From the NCBI GenBank assembly GCA_963716005.1, contig OY970285.1, positions 1,550,001 through 1,614,000 of the forward strand: DNA of 64,000 bases. Direction: 5' to 3'. A program made the translations under genes and the position numbers. A model generated the notes under the pieces. The model worked only from the letters and a program-made list of their open reading frames with translations. It made no database searches and was not told the origin of the DNA. Source of the stretch: CAVRUF01 sp963716005. GTDB taxonomy: Bacteria; Actinomycetota; Thermoleophilia; Gaiellales; Gaiellaceae. The first letter of the stretch is position 1; every line of letters begins with the position of its first letter. Below, piece after piece: positions 9,501-16,721 of this stretch.

Positions 9501-11250
9501 CAATGGCGAACGTCTGGAGCGCGCCGTTGGGCGACGCGGCTACGGGCACCGACTGGGTCGCGCCGCCCGGAGACGCCGCGATGGAGAACGAGCCGTTCAG
9601 CGGCGCGAACGGGATCAGGCCCGCCAGCGTCGTGTACGTGAACGTCGTCGCGGACGGAACCGAAGCGACCTGGAACGTTCCGTTGTAGCCGGCCACGGAG
9701 AGACCGGAGATCGTGACAGCCTGCCCAACCTTGAGGTTGTGCGCAGCGATCGTCGTGATCGTCACGGTCGAGACCGCGTGGCTCGCAGCCGTGATCGTGC
9801 CGCCGGCACCCGGGGCAGACACGGCCTGGATGCCGCTGCCCTGGACGGTGCCGCCGCCGGAGGCCGCGAGGCCCGCCGTCGGGTTCGTGTAGGTGAACGT
9901 CGTCGTCGACGGCGTCGTCAGCACCTCGAAGGTGCCGTTGTAGCCGGCTTCGGCGACCCCGGCGATCGTGACGGTCTGACCGACGTGCAGGTTGTGCGCA
10001 GCCGTCGTCGTGATCGTCACGGTGTTACCGGTCTCGGTCGCGCCGCCCGGAGATGCGGCGATGGTGTTCGACGCGTTGGCGCCGACGAACGCACGGCCGA
10101 GATTGATGGTGATGTCATCGCCGGCCACCGAAGCGCCGAGCGTGGCGGCGAATCCACCCGGGTCGTTGTAGGTGATGGAGGTTCCATCGCCCGCATCGGC
10201 CGGAAGGGCCTTCGTCTCCCAGAGGATGCTGTTGTCGAGCCCGACCGGGTCGATGAGTGCGTTCGCGGGCGTGCCCACACCGGTGACGGTGGTCTGGGTC
10301 GACGCCGTGCCTGCACCGGAGGGCAGGAGCTGTGCGACCGAAGACGTCGTAAAGACGGTCGGCAGGGGCACCGTCAGCACCGTGAACGTGCCGTTGTACC
10401 CGGCAATGCCGACGCCATCGATGGTGACGGTCGAGCCGACAGAGAGTCCGTGCGGGGCCGTCGTGACGAACGTCGCGAACGGCGTGACCGTTCCGCCCCA
10501 GGCGGACGCAATGCCCGAAGTCGGATGCGTGAACGTGAACGAGGAGCCCGACGGCGTCCCGGTCACGGTCCACGTGCCGTTGTAGAGGGCGTTGCCGGCA
10601 CCGGTGATCGTCACGGTGTGACCGACCACGAGGTTGTGATCGAACGCGCCGAGGCGGACCAGGACGGTGTTCCCGACCTCGCTGAGGCCCGGGTTCGGGC
10701 CGGTGGCCGTGCCGCCGCCCGAGTTACCGAGACCCACGGTCGGGTTCGTGTACGTGAACGACGTGATCGTCGGCACGTCCGTGACCGTGAACGTGCCGTT
10801 GTATCCGCCGACCGCAACGCCCGCGACCACGATTGAGTCGCCGACCTGGAAGTTGTGCGGAGTGGTCATGTTGATCGTGACCGTGTTCCCGGACTCGGTT
10901 GCGCCGGGAGGAGTCGCGTTGGCCGCAGCGATCGTGTTGCCCGCGACGGTGCCGCCGGAGCGGACGGCCGTCGAGATCGTTGCGCTACCACCCGGGATGC
11001 CCGGGCCGGAGATCCCATCACCGAAGCTCGCTACGCGGGCATCAGCGCCTGAGAGATTCGTGATCCAACTGCTGTTCAGCGTCGTGTTTCCGGTGAACGC
11101 AGTCGTATCGCGTCCAGTCGGCGACGAGGCGAGCAGCGCAAGGCCGCCGCTGGAATTGGTCGAGACTGTGACCTGCGCGAGAGCGCTGGTCGGGACGGCA
11201 AGCGCGGCCAGTAGGCCGAGCGGAAGCGCCAGGCGAAGAAGCCGTCGCAT
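6571..11250 (-). CDS. Giant secreted repeat protein with LVIVD-type domain
   Basis: A 1559-residue protein. The start is the ATG at 11250, with a GGAGGTGA ribosome site and a Sec signal peptide (RRLLRLALPLGLLAALAVPT, cleaved near ALAQ). Residues of roughly 95-860 hold nine copies of a 60-85-residue module containing HNLxVGxxVTIxGV...GYNGTF.V..VP...FTYTNPT.GLA.SGGG. The C-terminal half resembles LVIVD/beta-propeller proteins: repeated units such as GFRLYDISNPASP and GIRIVDISNPSAP, plus a conserved GCHDI segment and many cysteines. The last 90 residues form a beta-sandwich-like domain ending GCSKSKNVAK. It is paralogous in scaffold and C-terminus to the gene at 39455-42600. Probably an extracellular or surface adhesin or binding protein; the ligand is unknown. 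No cell-wall sorting signal is seen. Confidence 0.85.
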   Translation of the reverse strand: MRRLLRLALPLGLLAALAVPTSALAQVTVSTNSSGGLALLASSPTGRDTTAFTGNTTLNSSWITNLSGADARVASFGDGISGPGIPGGSATISTAVRSGGTVAGNTIAAANATPPGATESGNTVTINMTTPHNFQVGDSIVVAGVAVGGYNGTFTVTDVPTITSFTYTNPTVGLGNSGGGTATGPNPGLSEVGNTVLVRLGAFDHNLVVGHTVTITGAGNALYNGTWTVTGTPSGSSFTFTHPTSGIASAWGGTVTPFATFVTTAPHGLSVGSTVTIDGVGIAGYNGTFTVLTVPLPTVFTTSSVAQLLPSGAGTASTQTTVTGVGTPANALIDPVGLDNSILWETKALPADAGDGTSITYNDPGGFAATLGASVAGDDITINLGRAFVGANASNTIAASPGGATETGNTVTITTTAAHNLHVGQTVTIAGVAEAGYNGTFEVLTTPSTTTFTYTNPTAGLAASGGGTVQGSGIQAVSAPGAGGTITAASHAVSTVTITTIAAHNLKVGQAVTISGLSVAGYNGTFQVASVPSATTFTYTTLAGLIPFAPLNGSFSIAASPGGATQSVPVAASPNGALQTFAIAASPTGATETGNTVTITTTGNHHFLVGESVTIAGVTDAGYNGTFTIDSVPNSTSFTYTNPTAGLAASGGGTVTSGKVTITTTAPHNLIAGNNAILAGIGVAGFNGTFLITSVPSPTTFTYTNPTTGLANSGGGIAGGNTLVTLTTTAAHTFTPGDSITVSGVGVAGYNGTFTVSTVPSSTTLTYNAAASGLANSGGGTVAESVGGTATGLSGASEVGNTVTIQTRAAHGLQVGQSVTLDGVLVGGYNGTWTVTGVPTTTSFTYENPTAGLAASGGGQVYTVTTTAAALITAANGGAGDFAAVAALVTATASGTTTGRLAGVGNTPFTNGENDTIQLSQPASATASGVNFELSSARRNGDMAFWGDTLVQGSDRGFRLYDISNPASPALESDFSCNGASGDVSVWENLVFRSVDVPQTTAACAGSADQYWKTTGGNHTATAQSTRITPGFEGIRIVDISNPSAPSFVAGVATDCGSFTHTLVPDVANDRVLLYVSSFPNAAIDATPTTFGNTCELLAPGSPAAPNQISGHDKLTIVEVPLDNPSAAHVLDEITLGLKGYNSFFAHIPGYTGDFNNQPGYKGCHDIAVSMATHTAAAACVTEGVTLDISDPEAPTVEDHFVNPDIDLCATGVFRWAGGTSSQAATPNCMWGTAMFTYDGKRIIWGSSTSGHAGCGSNSATVALSCNPRGNTNASVDRLYDGQSLSNECETGAGTAPVRSPFNRAAFWMNDAADASWPISQTKIPYSLDASVNRYELYSGQGCSASLGNVVPVNGKYILPLSWHIGGMNVVDWTNHLSPTELGWFDVNTSFAESTANANPLNRPAGNSALKSNAAAAYWYNGYIYVSNEAPAYGSWYPAGSRGLEVFQLTNDSVSGAFDLPHLNPQTQESLLTCAITISGSPKVGVKRTIKATVKVMGQGVKGAVVKAKTHSFNASKTTPANGQVSVSFKPNKKAKTLTFSVAAQTNMLGCSKSKNVAK
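8665..10905 (-). repeat. Nine in-frame protein-coding repeats (GYNGTF modules)
   Basis: Nine diverged copies of a unit of about 180-240 bp lie inside the secreted-protein gene. Each carries the DNA core that encodes GYNGT(F/W), read on the plus strand as variants of AACGTGCCGTTGTAGCCGGC, for example near 8762, 9000, 9187, 9378, 9684, 9940, 10393, 10570 and 10796. Spacing is irregular in places because extra Ala/Ser/Gly-rich linkers were inserted (for example around 9500-9600). Confidence 0.85.
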
Positions 11251-11282
11251 GGGCGATGTCACCTCCGGTGTCGTAAAAAGAA

Positions 11283-11302
11283 GGGGGCCCGATGGTAAAC
11301 CA
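11283..11302 (-). promoter_or_regulatory. Leader element shared by both secreted repeat proteins
   Basis: On the minus strand this reads TGGTTTACCATCGGGCCCCC, 33 bases before the start codon. A near-identical copy lies 36 bases before the second secreted protein gene (42636-42655). Conservation of the element in two otherwise different upstream regions suggests a shared promoter or leader function. TACCAT could act as a -10 box, but no convincing -35 was found. Confidence 0.5.
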
Positions 11303-11371
11303 CTGCAAGCGCCGCGTCTAGGCACACCTCGTGACTTCTCCGACACCCATTTTTCACCGGTTCGAGGCCCG

Positions 11372-12229
11372 TTGAGGCTCGTCAGCCACCGCTCTCTGGC
11401 GCGCCTTCACCCGACCGCGCCGCACCCCGAAAACGGCGCCCGGATCGAGGCGCTCCACGCTGCGTTTCCGGACTTCGTGGAAGGGTCGCCGGCCGCGCTC
11501 GAAGACGTCCACGCCTGCCACGACGCGGAGTACGTCGAGGTGATCAGAAACCTCTCAGAAGCAGGGACTTCCGTCCTCGTCGACCCCGATACGGTGGTCA
11601 CGCCGACGAGCTATGAGGCGGCGCTTCTCGCGGCCGGCTGCGCGCTCGAGGCGGTTCAAATCGGCGGATTCGCGCTGGTTCGTCCGCCTGGGCATCACGC
11701 GCTTCGCGACCGGGCGATGGGATTCTGCCTTTTCAACAACGTGGCCGTCGCCGCGCGGTTCGCCCAGCGCGAGCTCGGGCTCACCCGCGTGGCCATCCTC
11801 GACTGGGACGTCCATCACGGGAACGGCACCGACGCGATCTTCCGCGGAGACGACTCGGTGCTCTTCGTCTCGCTCCATCAATGGCCGTTCTATCCCGGCA
11901 CCGGCGGGCTTGGAGACGGCGACGCGACGACCGTCAACGTCCCCCTCTCGGCCGGCTGCGGCGACGACGAGTACGTGGACGCGATGGAGCGAATCGTCGA
12001 GCCGGCGATCGGATCGTTCGCGCCCGACCTCCTGCTCGTCTCGGCCGGCTTCGACGCCGCCTTCGGCGACCCGCTGGCCGGCATGGACGTGACCGAGGCC
12101 GGGTTCCGCGAGCTGGCCGTCCGGGCGGGCGGGCTCTGCGACCGGCTCGCGCTGGTGCTCGAGGGCGGCTACGACCCGCAGACGCTGCCCGGACTCGTCG
12201 GCGCGACGCTGGACGGGCTCAGCGGCTGA
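11372..12229 (+). CDS. Histone deacetylase-family amidohydrolase
   Basis: A 285-residue HDAC/acetoin-utilisation (AcuC/AphA) type zinc hydrolase. The active-site sequence is visible: RPPGHHALRDRAMGFCLFNN (charge-relay His pair), the zinc ligands in DWDVHHGNGT and SAGFDAAFGDPLAGM, and the C-terminal LEGGYD. The chosen start is TTG at 11372; the family N-terminus (VSHRSLARLHP) begins just after it, and no ATG or GTG lies nearby. It removes acetyl groups from lysine or polyamine-like substrates; bacterial members include acetylpolyamine amidohydrolases. It is divergent from the large secreted protein and converges on hpnE with an 11-bp overlap. The substrate is not predictable. Confidence 0.88.
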   Translation: MRLVSHRSLARLHPTAPHPENGARIEALHAAFPDFVEGSPAALEDVHACHDAEYVEVIRNLSEAGTSVLVDPDTVVTPTSYEAALLAAGCALEAVQIGGFALVRPPGHHALRDRAMGFCLFNNVAVAARFAQRELGLTRVAILDWDVHHGNGTDAIFRGDDSVLFVSLHQWPFYPGTGGLGDGDATTVNVPLSAGCGDDEYVDAMERIVEPAIGSFAPDLLLVSAGFDAAFGDPLAGMDVTEAGFRELAVRAGGLCDRLALVLEGGYDPQTLPGLVGATLDGLSG

Positions 12230-13469
12230 GCAGCTCGGCGGCGTGGCGGCCGCTGCGCACGGCGCTCTCCATCGTCGCCGGCCAGCCCGTGGAGGTCCAC
12301 GCGCCCGCGCGCACGACACCCGGGCGGCCTGTCTCGGCACCGGCGCGCAGGGCCGCGGTTCCCGGCCGGGGAGCAAACGTCGCCGCAGGTTCGCGGCTCA
12401 CCCGCGACCAGAGAACCTCCGCCCGGCCGAGCCGCGACGTCAGCTCGCCGGCGACCAGGTCCACAAGCTCCCGGCCGCGGATGTCGAGGAGCTCGGGCAC
12501 GCCGCTCGACACGACCGTGAGGTACTGGCCGTCGCGCGGCTCGCTCCGCGTCAGGCGGCCTCGGTCGAACACCCAGTGCGCGTGACTGCCGAGGAGCGCA
12601 GCGAGCGTGAACCGGAGGATATGACGGTCGAAGACGATGTGGACGCTCACGATCGGCGAGTCCTCGAGCGCCGGCGCCGGCTCACCGAGCAGCTCGGCGC
12701 CCTCCTCGTGGGGCAGCGCCACGATGACTCCGTCGCCTTCGATCCTCTCGCCCCCGGCGAGAACGACCGTTGTGCCCTCGATCTCCGTCGCACGCGCGCG
12801 TGTACGTACCTGCGCCCTCGCCGCCGTGAGCGCCTCCGCCGCCGCATCGCCGTGGATGGCGCCGAGCGGGGCCTCCGGGAGCACGAGGTCGCTCGCGCCT
12901 CCTCCGGCGAGGAGCGCGGTCTGGAGCGTGAAGAGCGCCGGCGCCGCGCTCACCTCGGCGGCGGGCAGGTTGAGCGCCGGGCGCATGAAGACGTCCCAGA
13001 AGCGCTCGATCGCCGCCTCCGTCGAGCCGTGCTCGCGGAGCAGGTCGGCGAACGTCTTGTCGTCGTGCTCTTCGGGATCGAGCCGGCCCAGCGTTCGGGC
13101 GACGCGACCGATCGCGATCCGGTCGCGCAGGCCGAGGTGTCCGTAGCGCAGAAGCGCCAGGGCGCCCGGCCGGATGAGCGACACACGGCCGTTCTCGGCG
13201 ACGACGGGAAGCGCGAGCGGCGTGCGGCGTACGGCTCCGGCCTGGCCGATCCGGTCGAGGAGATCGAGATAGGCCGTGCAGCAGCCGAGCGCGATGTGCT
13301 GGCCGTTGTCGGGCGGCGGCGGCGGATCGCCCTCGCGCTCGGGAAGCGTCTGCACCGCGCCGCCGAGCGTGGGCCGGGCCTCGACGAGCGTGACCTCGTG
13401 CCCCAGGTCCACGAGCTCGAGCGCGGCGGCGATCCCGGCCAGTCCTCCTCCGACGACGGTCGCCTTCAT
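12219..13469 (-). CDS. hpnE: Hydroxysqualene dehydroxylase HpnE
   Basis: A 416-residue FAD-dependent amine-oxidase/phytoene-desaturase-fold protein. The N-terminal dinucleotide motif VVGGGLAGIAAALELVDLG is followed by VTLVEARPTLGG. It is the last gene of hpnC-hpnD-hpnE, each overlapping the next by 4 bp. In this pathway HpnC and HpnD convert farnesyl diphosphate via presqualene diphosphate to hydroxysqualene, and HpnE reduces that to squalene. The assignment rests on gene order and fold. No squalene-hopene cyclase gene lies in the window. Confidence 0.85.
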   Translation of the reverse strand: MKATVVGGGLAGIAAALELVDLGHEVTLVEARPTLGGAVQTLPEREGDPPPPPDNGQHIALGCCTAYLDLLDRIGQAGAVRRTPLALPVVAENGRVSLIRPGALALLRYGHLGLRDRIAIGRVARTLGRLDPEEHDDKTFADLLREHGSTEAAIERFWDVFMRPALNLPAAEVSAAPALFTLQTALLAGGGASDLVLPEAPLGAIHGDAAAEALTAARAQVRTRARATEIEGTTVVLAGGERIEGDGVIVALPHEEGAELLGEPAPALEDSPIVSVHIVFDRHILRFTLAALLGSHAHWVFDRGRLTRSEPRDGQYLTVVSSGVPELLDIRGRELVDLVAGELTSRLGRAEVLWSRVSREPAATFAPRPGTAALRAGAETGRPGVVRAGAWTSTGWPATMESAVRSGRHAAELLSR

Positions 13470-14296
13470 CTGACGCTCACCATGGCACGGAGCTTCGCAG
13501 TCGTCGACAGGCTCGGCCGGGAGGAGAAGACGTCGAAGCCGGTCGCGCGCATCGTCGAGAGCAGTCCCGCGTACGAGCCCGCGAAGGAGCGGACGCCGAG
13601 CCGGCTGCGGCGGTCGAGCAGCGGAAGCAGCTCGAGCCCTTCGGCGAGGAGCGCGTCGGCGCGGGCGGCCTGGTGCTCCATGAGTGCGCGCCACTCGGCA
13701 CCGGTGCGCCCGGCGGCGAGGTCGGCCTCGGTGACGCCGAAACGCTCGAGCTCGTCCTGCGGGAGGTAGACGCGGCCGAGCCGGAGATCCTCGGGGACGT
13801 CGCGCATGATGTTGATCTGCTGGAGCGCGAGGCCGAGCGTCTGCGCGAGCGGTCGTGCCGCGGCCGGGTCGCTCGGCCCGTAGACGTCGGCGCACGCGGC
13901 GCCGACCGAGCCGGCGACGAGGAGGCAGTAGCCGCGCAGGTCGTCCCAGGAGGCGTAGCGGGTGGTGTCCACGTCCATGAGCCCGCCGCGCACGAGATCG
14001 TCGAGGTCGGAGACCCGCACGCCGTAGCGGTCGACCACGTCCGCGAGCGCGACGAGCACCGGATCGTCGCCGGGCAGGCCGGTGAGGCTCGAGCGGCACG
14101 CGTCGAGCTGCGCACGACGCTCCTCCCGGCCCAGTCCAGGATCGTCGGCGATGTCGTCCACCCGGCGTGCGAACGCATAGAGCGCCGACACCGCCTCGCG
14201 CTTCGCGCGCGGGAGCACCCGGATTCCCCATGCGAAGCTGCGGGCCTCGCTGCGCGTGATGCGGACGACCTCCGCATAGGCGGCGTCGGTGTTCAT
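13466..14296 (-). CDS. hpnD: Presqualene diphosphate synthase HpnD
   Basis: A 276-residue trans-isoprenyl diphosphate (squalene/phytoene) synthase. Both aspartate-rich motifs that bind the Mg-diphosphate are present: FARRVDDIADD near residue 45 and NIMRDVPEDL near residue 165, plus LGRVYLPQDEL. It lies between hpnC and hpnE, overlapping each by 4 bp, so translation is probably coupled. HpnD condenses two farnesyl diphosphates to presqualene diphosphate. Distinguishing HpnC from HpnD depends on order and on the N-terminus (EVVRITRSEARSFAWGIRVL is HpnD-like). Confidence 0.87.
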   Translation of the reverse strand: MNTDAAYAEVVRITRSEARSFAWGIRVLPRAKREAVSALYAFARRVDDIADDPGLGREERRAQLDACRSSLTGLPGDDPVLVALADVVDRYGVRVSDLDDLVRGGLMDVDTTRYASWDDLRGYCLLVAGSVGAACADVYGPSDPAAARPLAQTLGLALQQINIMRDVPEDLRLGRVYLPQDELERFGVTEADLAAGRTGAEWRALMEHQAARADALLAEGLELLPLLDRRSRLGVRSFAGSYAGLLSTMRATGFDVFSSRPSLSTTAKLRAMVSVR

Positions 14297-15126
14297 CGGA
14301 CGAGCTCGCGCACGGCCAGGCGGGCGAGCCGGAACCGCGACGGGGACGGCCGGCTCGAGAAGACGTCGTACCTCGCGCGCGCGAGAGCATCCAGGGCGGC
14401 AAGCCCGCCGCGGACGAAGAGCGCGACCGAGCGGCCCTCGCGCCCGCCGAGCGCGTCGACGAGCGGAAAGCCGCGCTCCAGGAGCGTCCGGGCCCGCGCC
14501 GCCTCGAACTCGCCGAGCGCCGCGACGCGCTCGCTCGCCGGCCCGGCGAGGTCGGCATCGATCACGGCGAAGCGGCGCATGTCCTCCTGCGGCAGGTACA
14601 CGCGCCCGAGCTCGAGGTCACGCGGCAGGTCCTGGAGGAAGTTCACGAGCTGGAGCCCGGTGCAGACGTCGTCGCTCAGCGCCACGAGCTCGGGCTCGGC
14701 CCGTCCGTAGATGCCGAGCACCAGGCGCCCGACCGGCTCCGCGGAGTACGAGCAGTAGCCGCGCACGTCGTCCCAGGTCTCGTAGCGCGAGACGCGCTGG
14801 TCGATCCGGTTCGCCTCGATCAGACGCGCGAACGGCTCGCGCGGGAGGCCGCACGCCGCGATCGTCTCGTGCAGCCGCCGCATGATCTCCGTCGCCGGCG
14901 GACCCTCGAGCTCGCGCTCGACCTCAGCGAGAAGCGCCTCGCGATCGCCCTCGGCCTCGTCGCCGATCGTGTCCACCAGGCGGGCGAACCCGTAGATCGC
15001 CTTCAGGTGCGGGCGCGCCTCGCGCGGGGCGAGAAACGAGACGACAGGGAAGTTCTCCGTGCGGGCGCGCGCGTCGATTCGCTCGAGCGCGAGCGCCGGC
15101 TGTGCGGCGAGACCGGAACCCGGCAT
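14293..15126 (-). CDS. hpnC: Hydroxysqualene synthase HpnC
   Basis: A 277-residue squalene/phytoene synthase-fold protein with the N-terminal signature ARTENFPVVSFLAPREARPHL typical of HpnC. Asp-rich motifs are ARLVDTIGDEAEGD and NFLQDLPRDLELGRVYLPQ. It is the first gene of hpnCDE and probably carries the promoter in the 24-bp gap to the lipoprotein gene or is co-transcribed with it. HpnC converts presqualene diphosphate to hydroxysqualene. Intact. Confidence 0.87.
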   Translation of the reverse strand: MPGSGLAAQPALALERIDARARTENFPVVSFLAPREARPHLKAIYGFARLVDTIGDEAEGDREALLAEVERELEGPPATEIMRRLHETIAACGLPREPFARLIEANRIDQRVSRYETWDDVRGYCSYSAEPVGRLVLGIYGRAEPELVALSDDVCTGLQLVNFLQDLPRDLELGRVYLPQEDMRRFAVIDADLAGPASERVAALGEFEAARARTLLERGFPLVDALGGREGRSVALFVRGGLAALDALARARYDVFSSRPSPSRFRLARLAVRELVR

Positions 15127-15150
15127 GGCCGGATTCTCCCATGAGGCCCG

Positions 15151-15573
15151 CTACGAGACGGTGATCGTGCAGGCGCGGTCTGCGGCCTGGCTGATCTCGA
15201 CCGACGTCGCGGGGGCGACGAGCTCGATCTCTTCCTCGCACTCGTTGATCGGCGGATCGACGTAGCCACAGTTGCCCATGCACGGCTTCATGGCGCTTCG
15301 CACGGTGTACGTGCCGGCCGGGAGCTCCTCGGCGTGCTCCATCGCTTCGAGGTCGTCCTTGAAGACCGAGGTGCCGTCGGCGTCGACGATCTCGAGCGCC
15401 CACAGGTAGCCCTCGATGAACATCGGGCCGCTCGTGTCGAGCACCTGCTCGACGTTCAGGGACGCGTTCTCGGGCGCGGCCTCCGGGGTAGTGTCGGCGG
15501 CCTCGTCGGCCGCGCCGCAGCCCGACGCGGCGAGCGCCAGGGCGAGAACGAATGCGAGAGCAGCGAGACGCAT
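15151..15573 (-). CDS. Small predicted lipoprotein
   Basis: A 140-residue protein with a lipoprotein signal peptide (RLAALAFVLALALAASGC, lipobox ASGC). The mature part has an acidic Ala/Glu spacer, then a beta-rich domain with four cysteines (KPCMGNCGYVDPPINEC and DRACTITVS), suggesting disulfides outside the membrane. The phrase LPAGTYTVRSAMKPC suggests an extracellular beta-sandwich. No known family was recognised. It lies 24 bp upstream of hpnC on the same strand; a functional link to squalene synthesis is not evident. Confidence 0.75.
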   Translation of the reverse strand: MRLAALAFVLALALAASGCGAADEAADTTPEAAPENASLNVEQVLDTSGPMFIEGYLWALEIVDADGTSVFKDDLEAMEHAEELPAGTYTVRSAMKPCMGNCGYVDPPINECEEEIELVAPATSVEISQAADRACTITVS

Positions 15574-15605
15574 CGTCGTGTGTACGCCGCCGCCGCCGGG
15601 ATTCG

Positions 15606-16721
15606 TCACATCGGATTTTCGGTGTGCTCGCCGAGATCCGGAACGGCGCCGACCTCGGGCCGCACCCCGTCGACGAGGAAGGGCGCGCCGATGGTCGGAA
15701 TCGGGCCCCCGGGCGAGCCGATCTCGGTGACGAGCCCGCTGGCGGCGAGCTGCGGGTGGGCGAGCACGTCGGAGACGTCGTTCACCGCGCCGAACGGAAT
15801 GCCCGCGGACGCGAGGCGCTCTTCCCACTCGGCGGCGGTCCGCTCGCCGAACGCCTCGGCCAGGATCGGCTCGAGCTCGTCGCGCGCCTGGACCCGCTGC
15901 TCGTTCGTCGCGTAGCGCTCGTCCTCGAGGAGCTCGGGCCGCTCGAGCACGTCGGTGCAGAACGTCCGCCAGTGATCCGGGGAGAGCACGGCGACCGAGA
16001 CGAGGCGGTCGGCGGCGGGCAGCGGCCCGTAGGGGCAGAAGAGCGGGTGGCGAAGGCCGGCGCGCGGCGGCAGCTCCTCGCGGTGCCACCAGAGGTGCGG
16101 GAAGTAGCCGAGCCAATCGAGCGCCACGTCGAAGAGGGAGATCTGCACGTGCGCGCCCTCCCCGGTCTGGCCCCGGCGCACGAGGGCGGCGAGCGTGGCG
16201 ACCGCTGCGTACGAGCCGGTCGAGAGGTCGCAGGCCGAGACGCCGAGCCGCGCGGGCTCCTCCGCCGTGCCCGTGATCGACATGAGCCCGGTCTCGCCCT
16301 GGACGATCGAGTCGTAGGCGTTGCGGTGCGCGTACGGGCCGTCGGGCCCGTAGCCCGAGATGTCCACGTAGACGACGTCGGGCCGAAGCGCGCGGACGGT
16401 CGGCTCGTCGAGGCCGACGCGCGCCGCCCAACCGGGCGCGAAGTTCTGGAGGAAGACGTCCGCCGAGGCGACCAGGCGCTCGACCTCCTCGCGATTCGCC
16501 GGGTCGCGCACGTCGATCGCGACGCTCCGCTTGCCGCGGTTCACCCAGACGAAGGCCGACGAGACGCCGTTCGCGATCGTGTCCCAGCCGCGGGTGACGT
16601 CGCCGCCCTCGGGCGCCTCGACCTTCACGACGTCGGCGCCGAGATCGGCGAGGAGGCGCGTGCAGAGCGGCCCTGCGAGCCCGATCTCGCACGCGACCAC
16701 CCGGACTCCGTTCAGGAGCAT
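15606..16721 (-). CDS. Class III CoA-transferase (CaiB/BaiF family)
   Basis: A 371-residue family III acyl-CoA transferase. Seen are the N-terminal GVRVVACEIGLAGPLCTRLLADLGADVVKVE, the catalytic aspartate in GVSACDLSTGSYAA and the C-terminal GIPFGAVNDVSDVLAHPQL. It moves CoA between carboxylic acids, such as formyl-, carnitine-, succinyl- or mesaconyl-type pairs; the substrate cannot be read from sequence. The start ATG overlaps the stop of the DapB-like gene by one base (TGATG), so the two are translationally coupled, which hints at one pathway. Confidence 0.88.
   Translation of the reverse strand: MLLNGVRVVACEIGLAGPLCTRLLADLGADVVKVEAPEGGDVTRGWDTIANGVSSAFVWVNRGKRSVAIDVRDPANREEVERLVASADVFLQNFAPGWAARVGLDEPTVRALRPDVVYVDISGYGPDGPYAHRNAYDSIVQGETGLMSITGTAEEPARLGVSACDLSTGSYAAVATLAALVRRGQTGEGAHVQISLFDVALDWLGYFPHLWWHREELPPRAGLRHPLFCPYGPLPAADRLVSVAVLSPDHWRTFCTDVLERPELLEDERYATNEQRVQARDELEPILAEAFGERTAAEWEERLASAGIPFGAVNDVSDVLAHPQLAASGLVTEIGSPGGPIPTIGAPFLVDGVRPEVGAVPDLGEHTENPM

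Noticed and set aside
6517..10836. A 1439-codon plus-strand open frame opposite the giant secreted protein
   Set aside because: It is an antisense shadow of the repeat-coding strand: rich in Arg/Gly/Val repeats, no domain, no ribosome site, and the minus strand has a signal peptide and recognisable domains.
8665..10905. Tandem repeats as a possible CRISPR array
   Set aside because: The repeats are long, diverged and in frame within a protein gene with no unique-spacer pattern and no cas genes.
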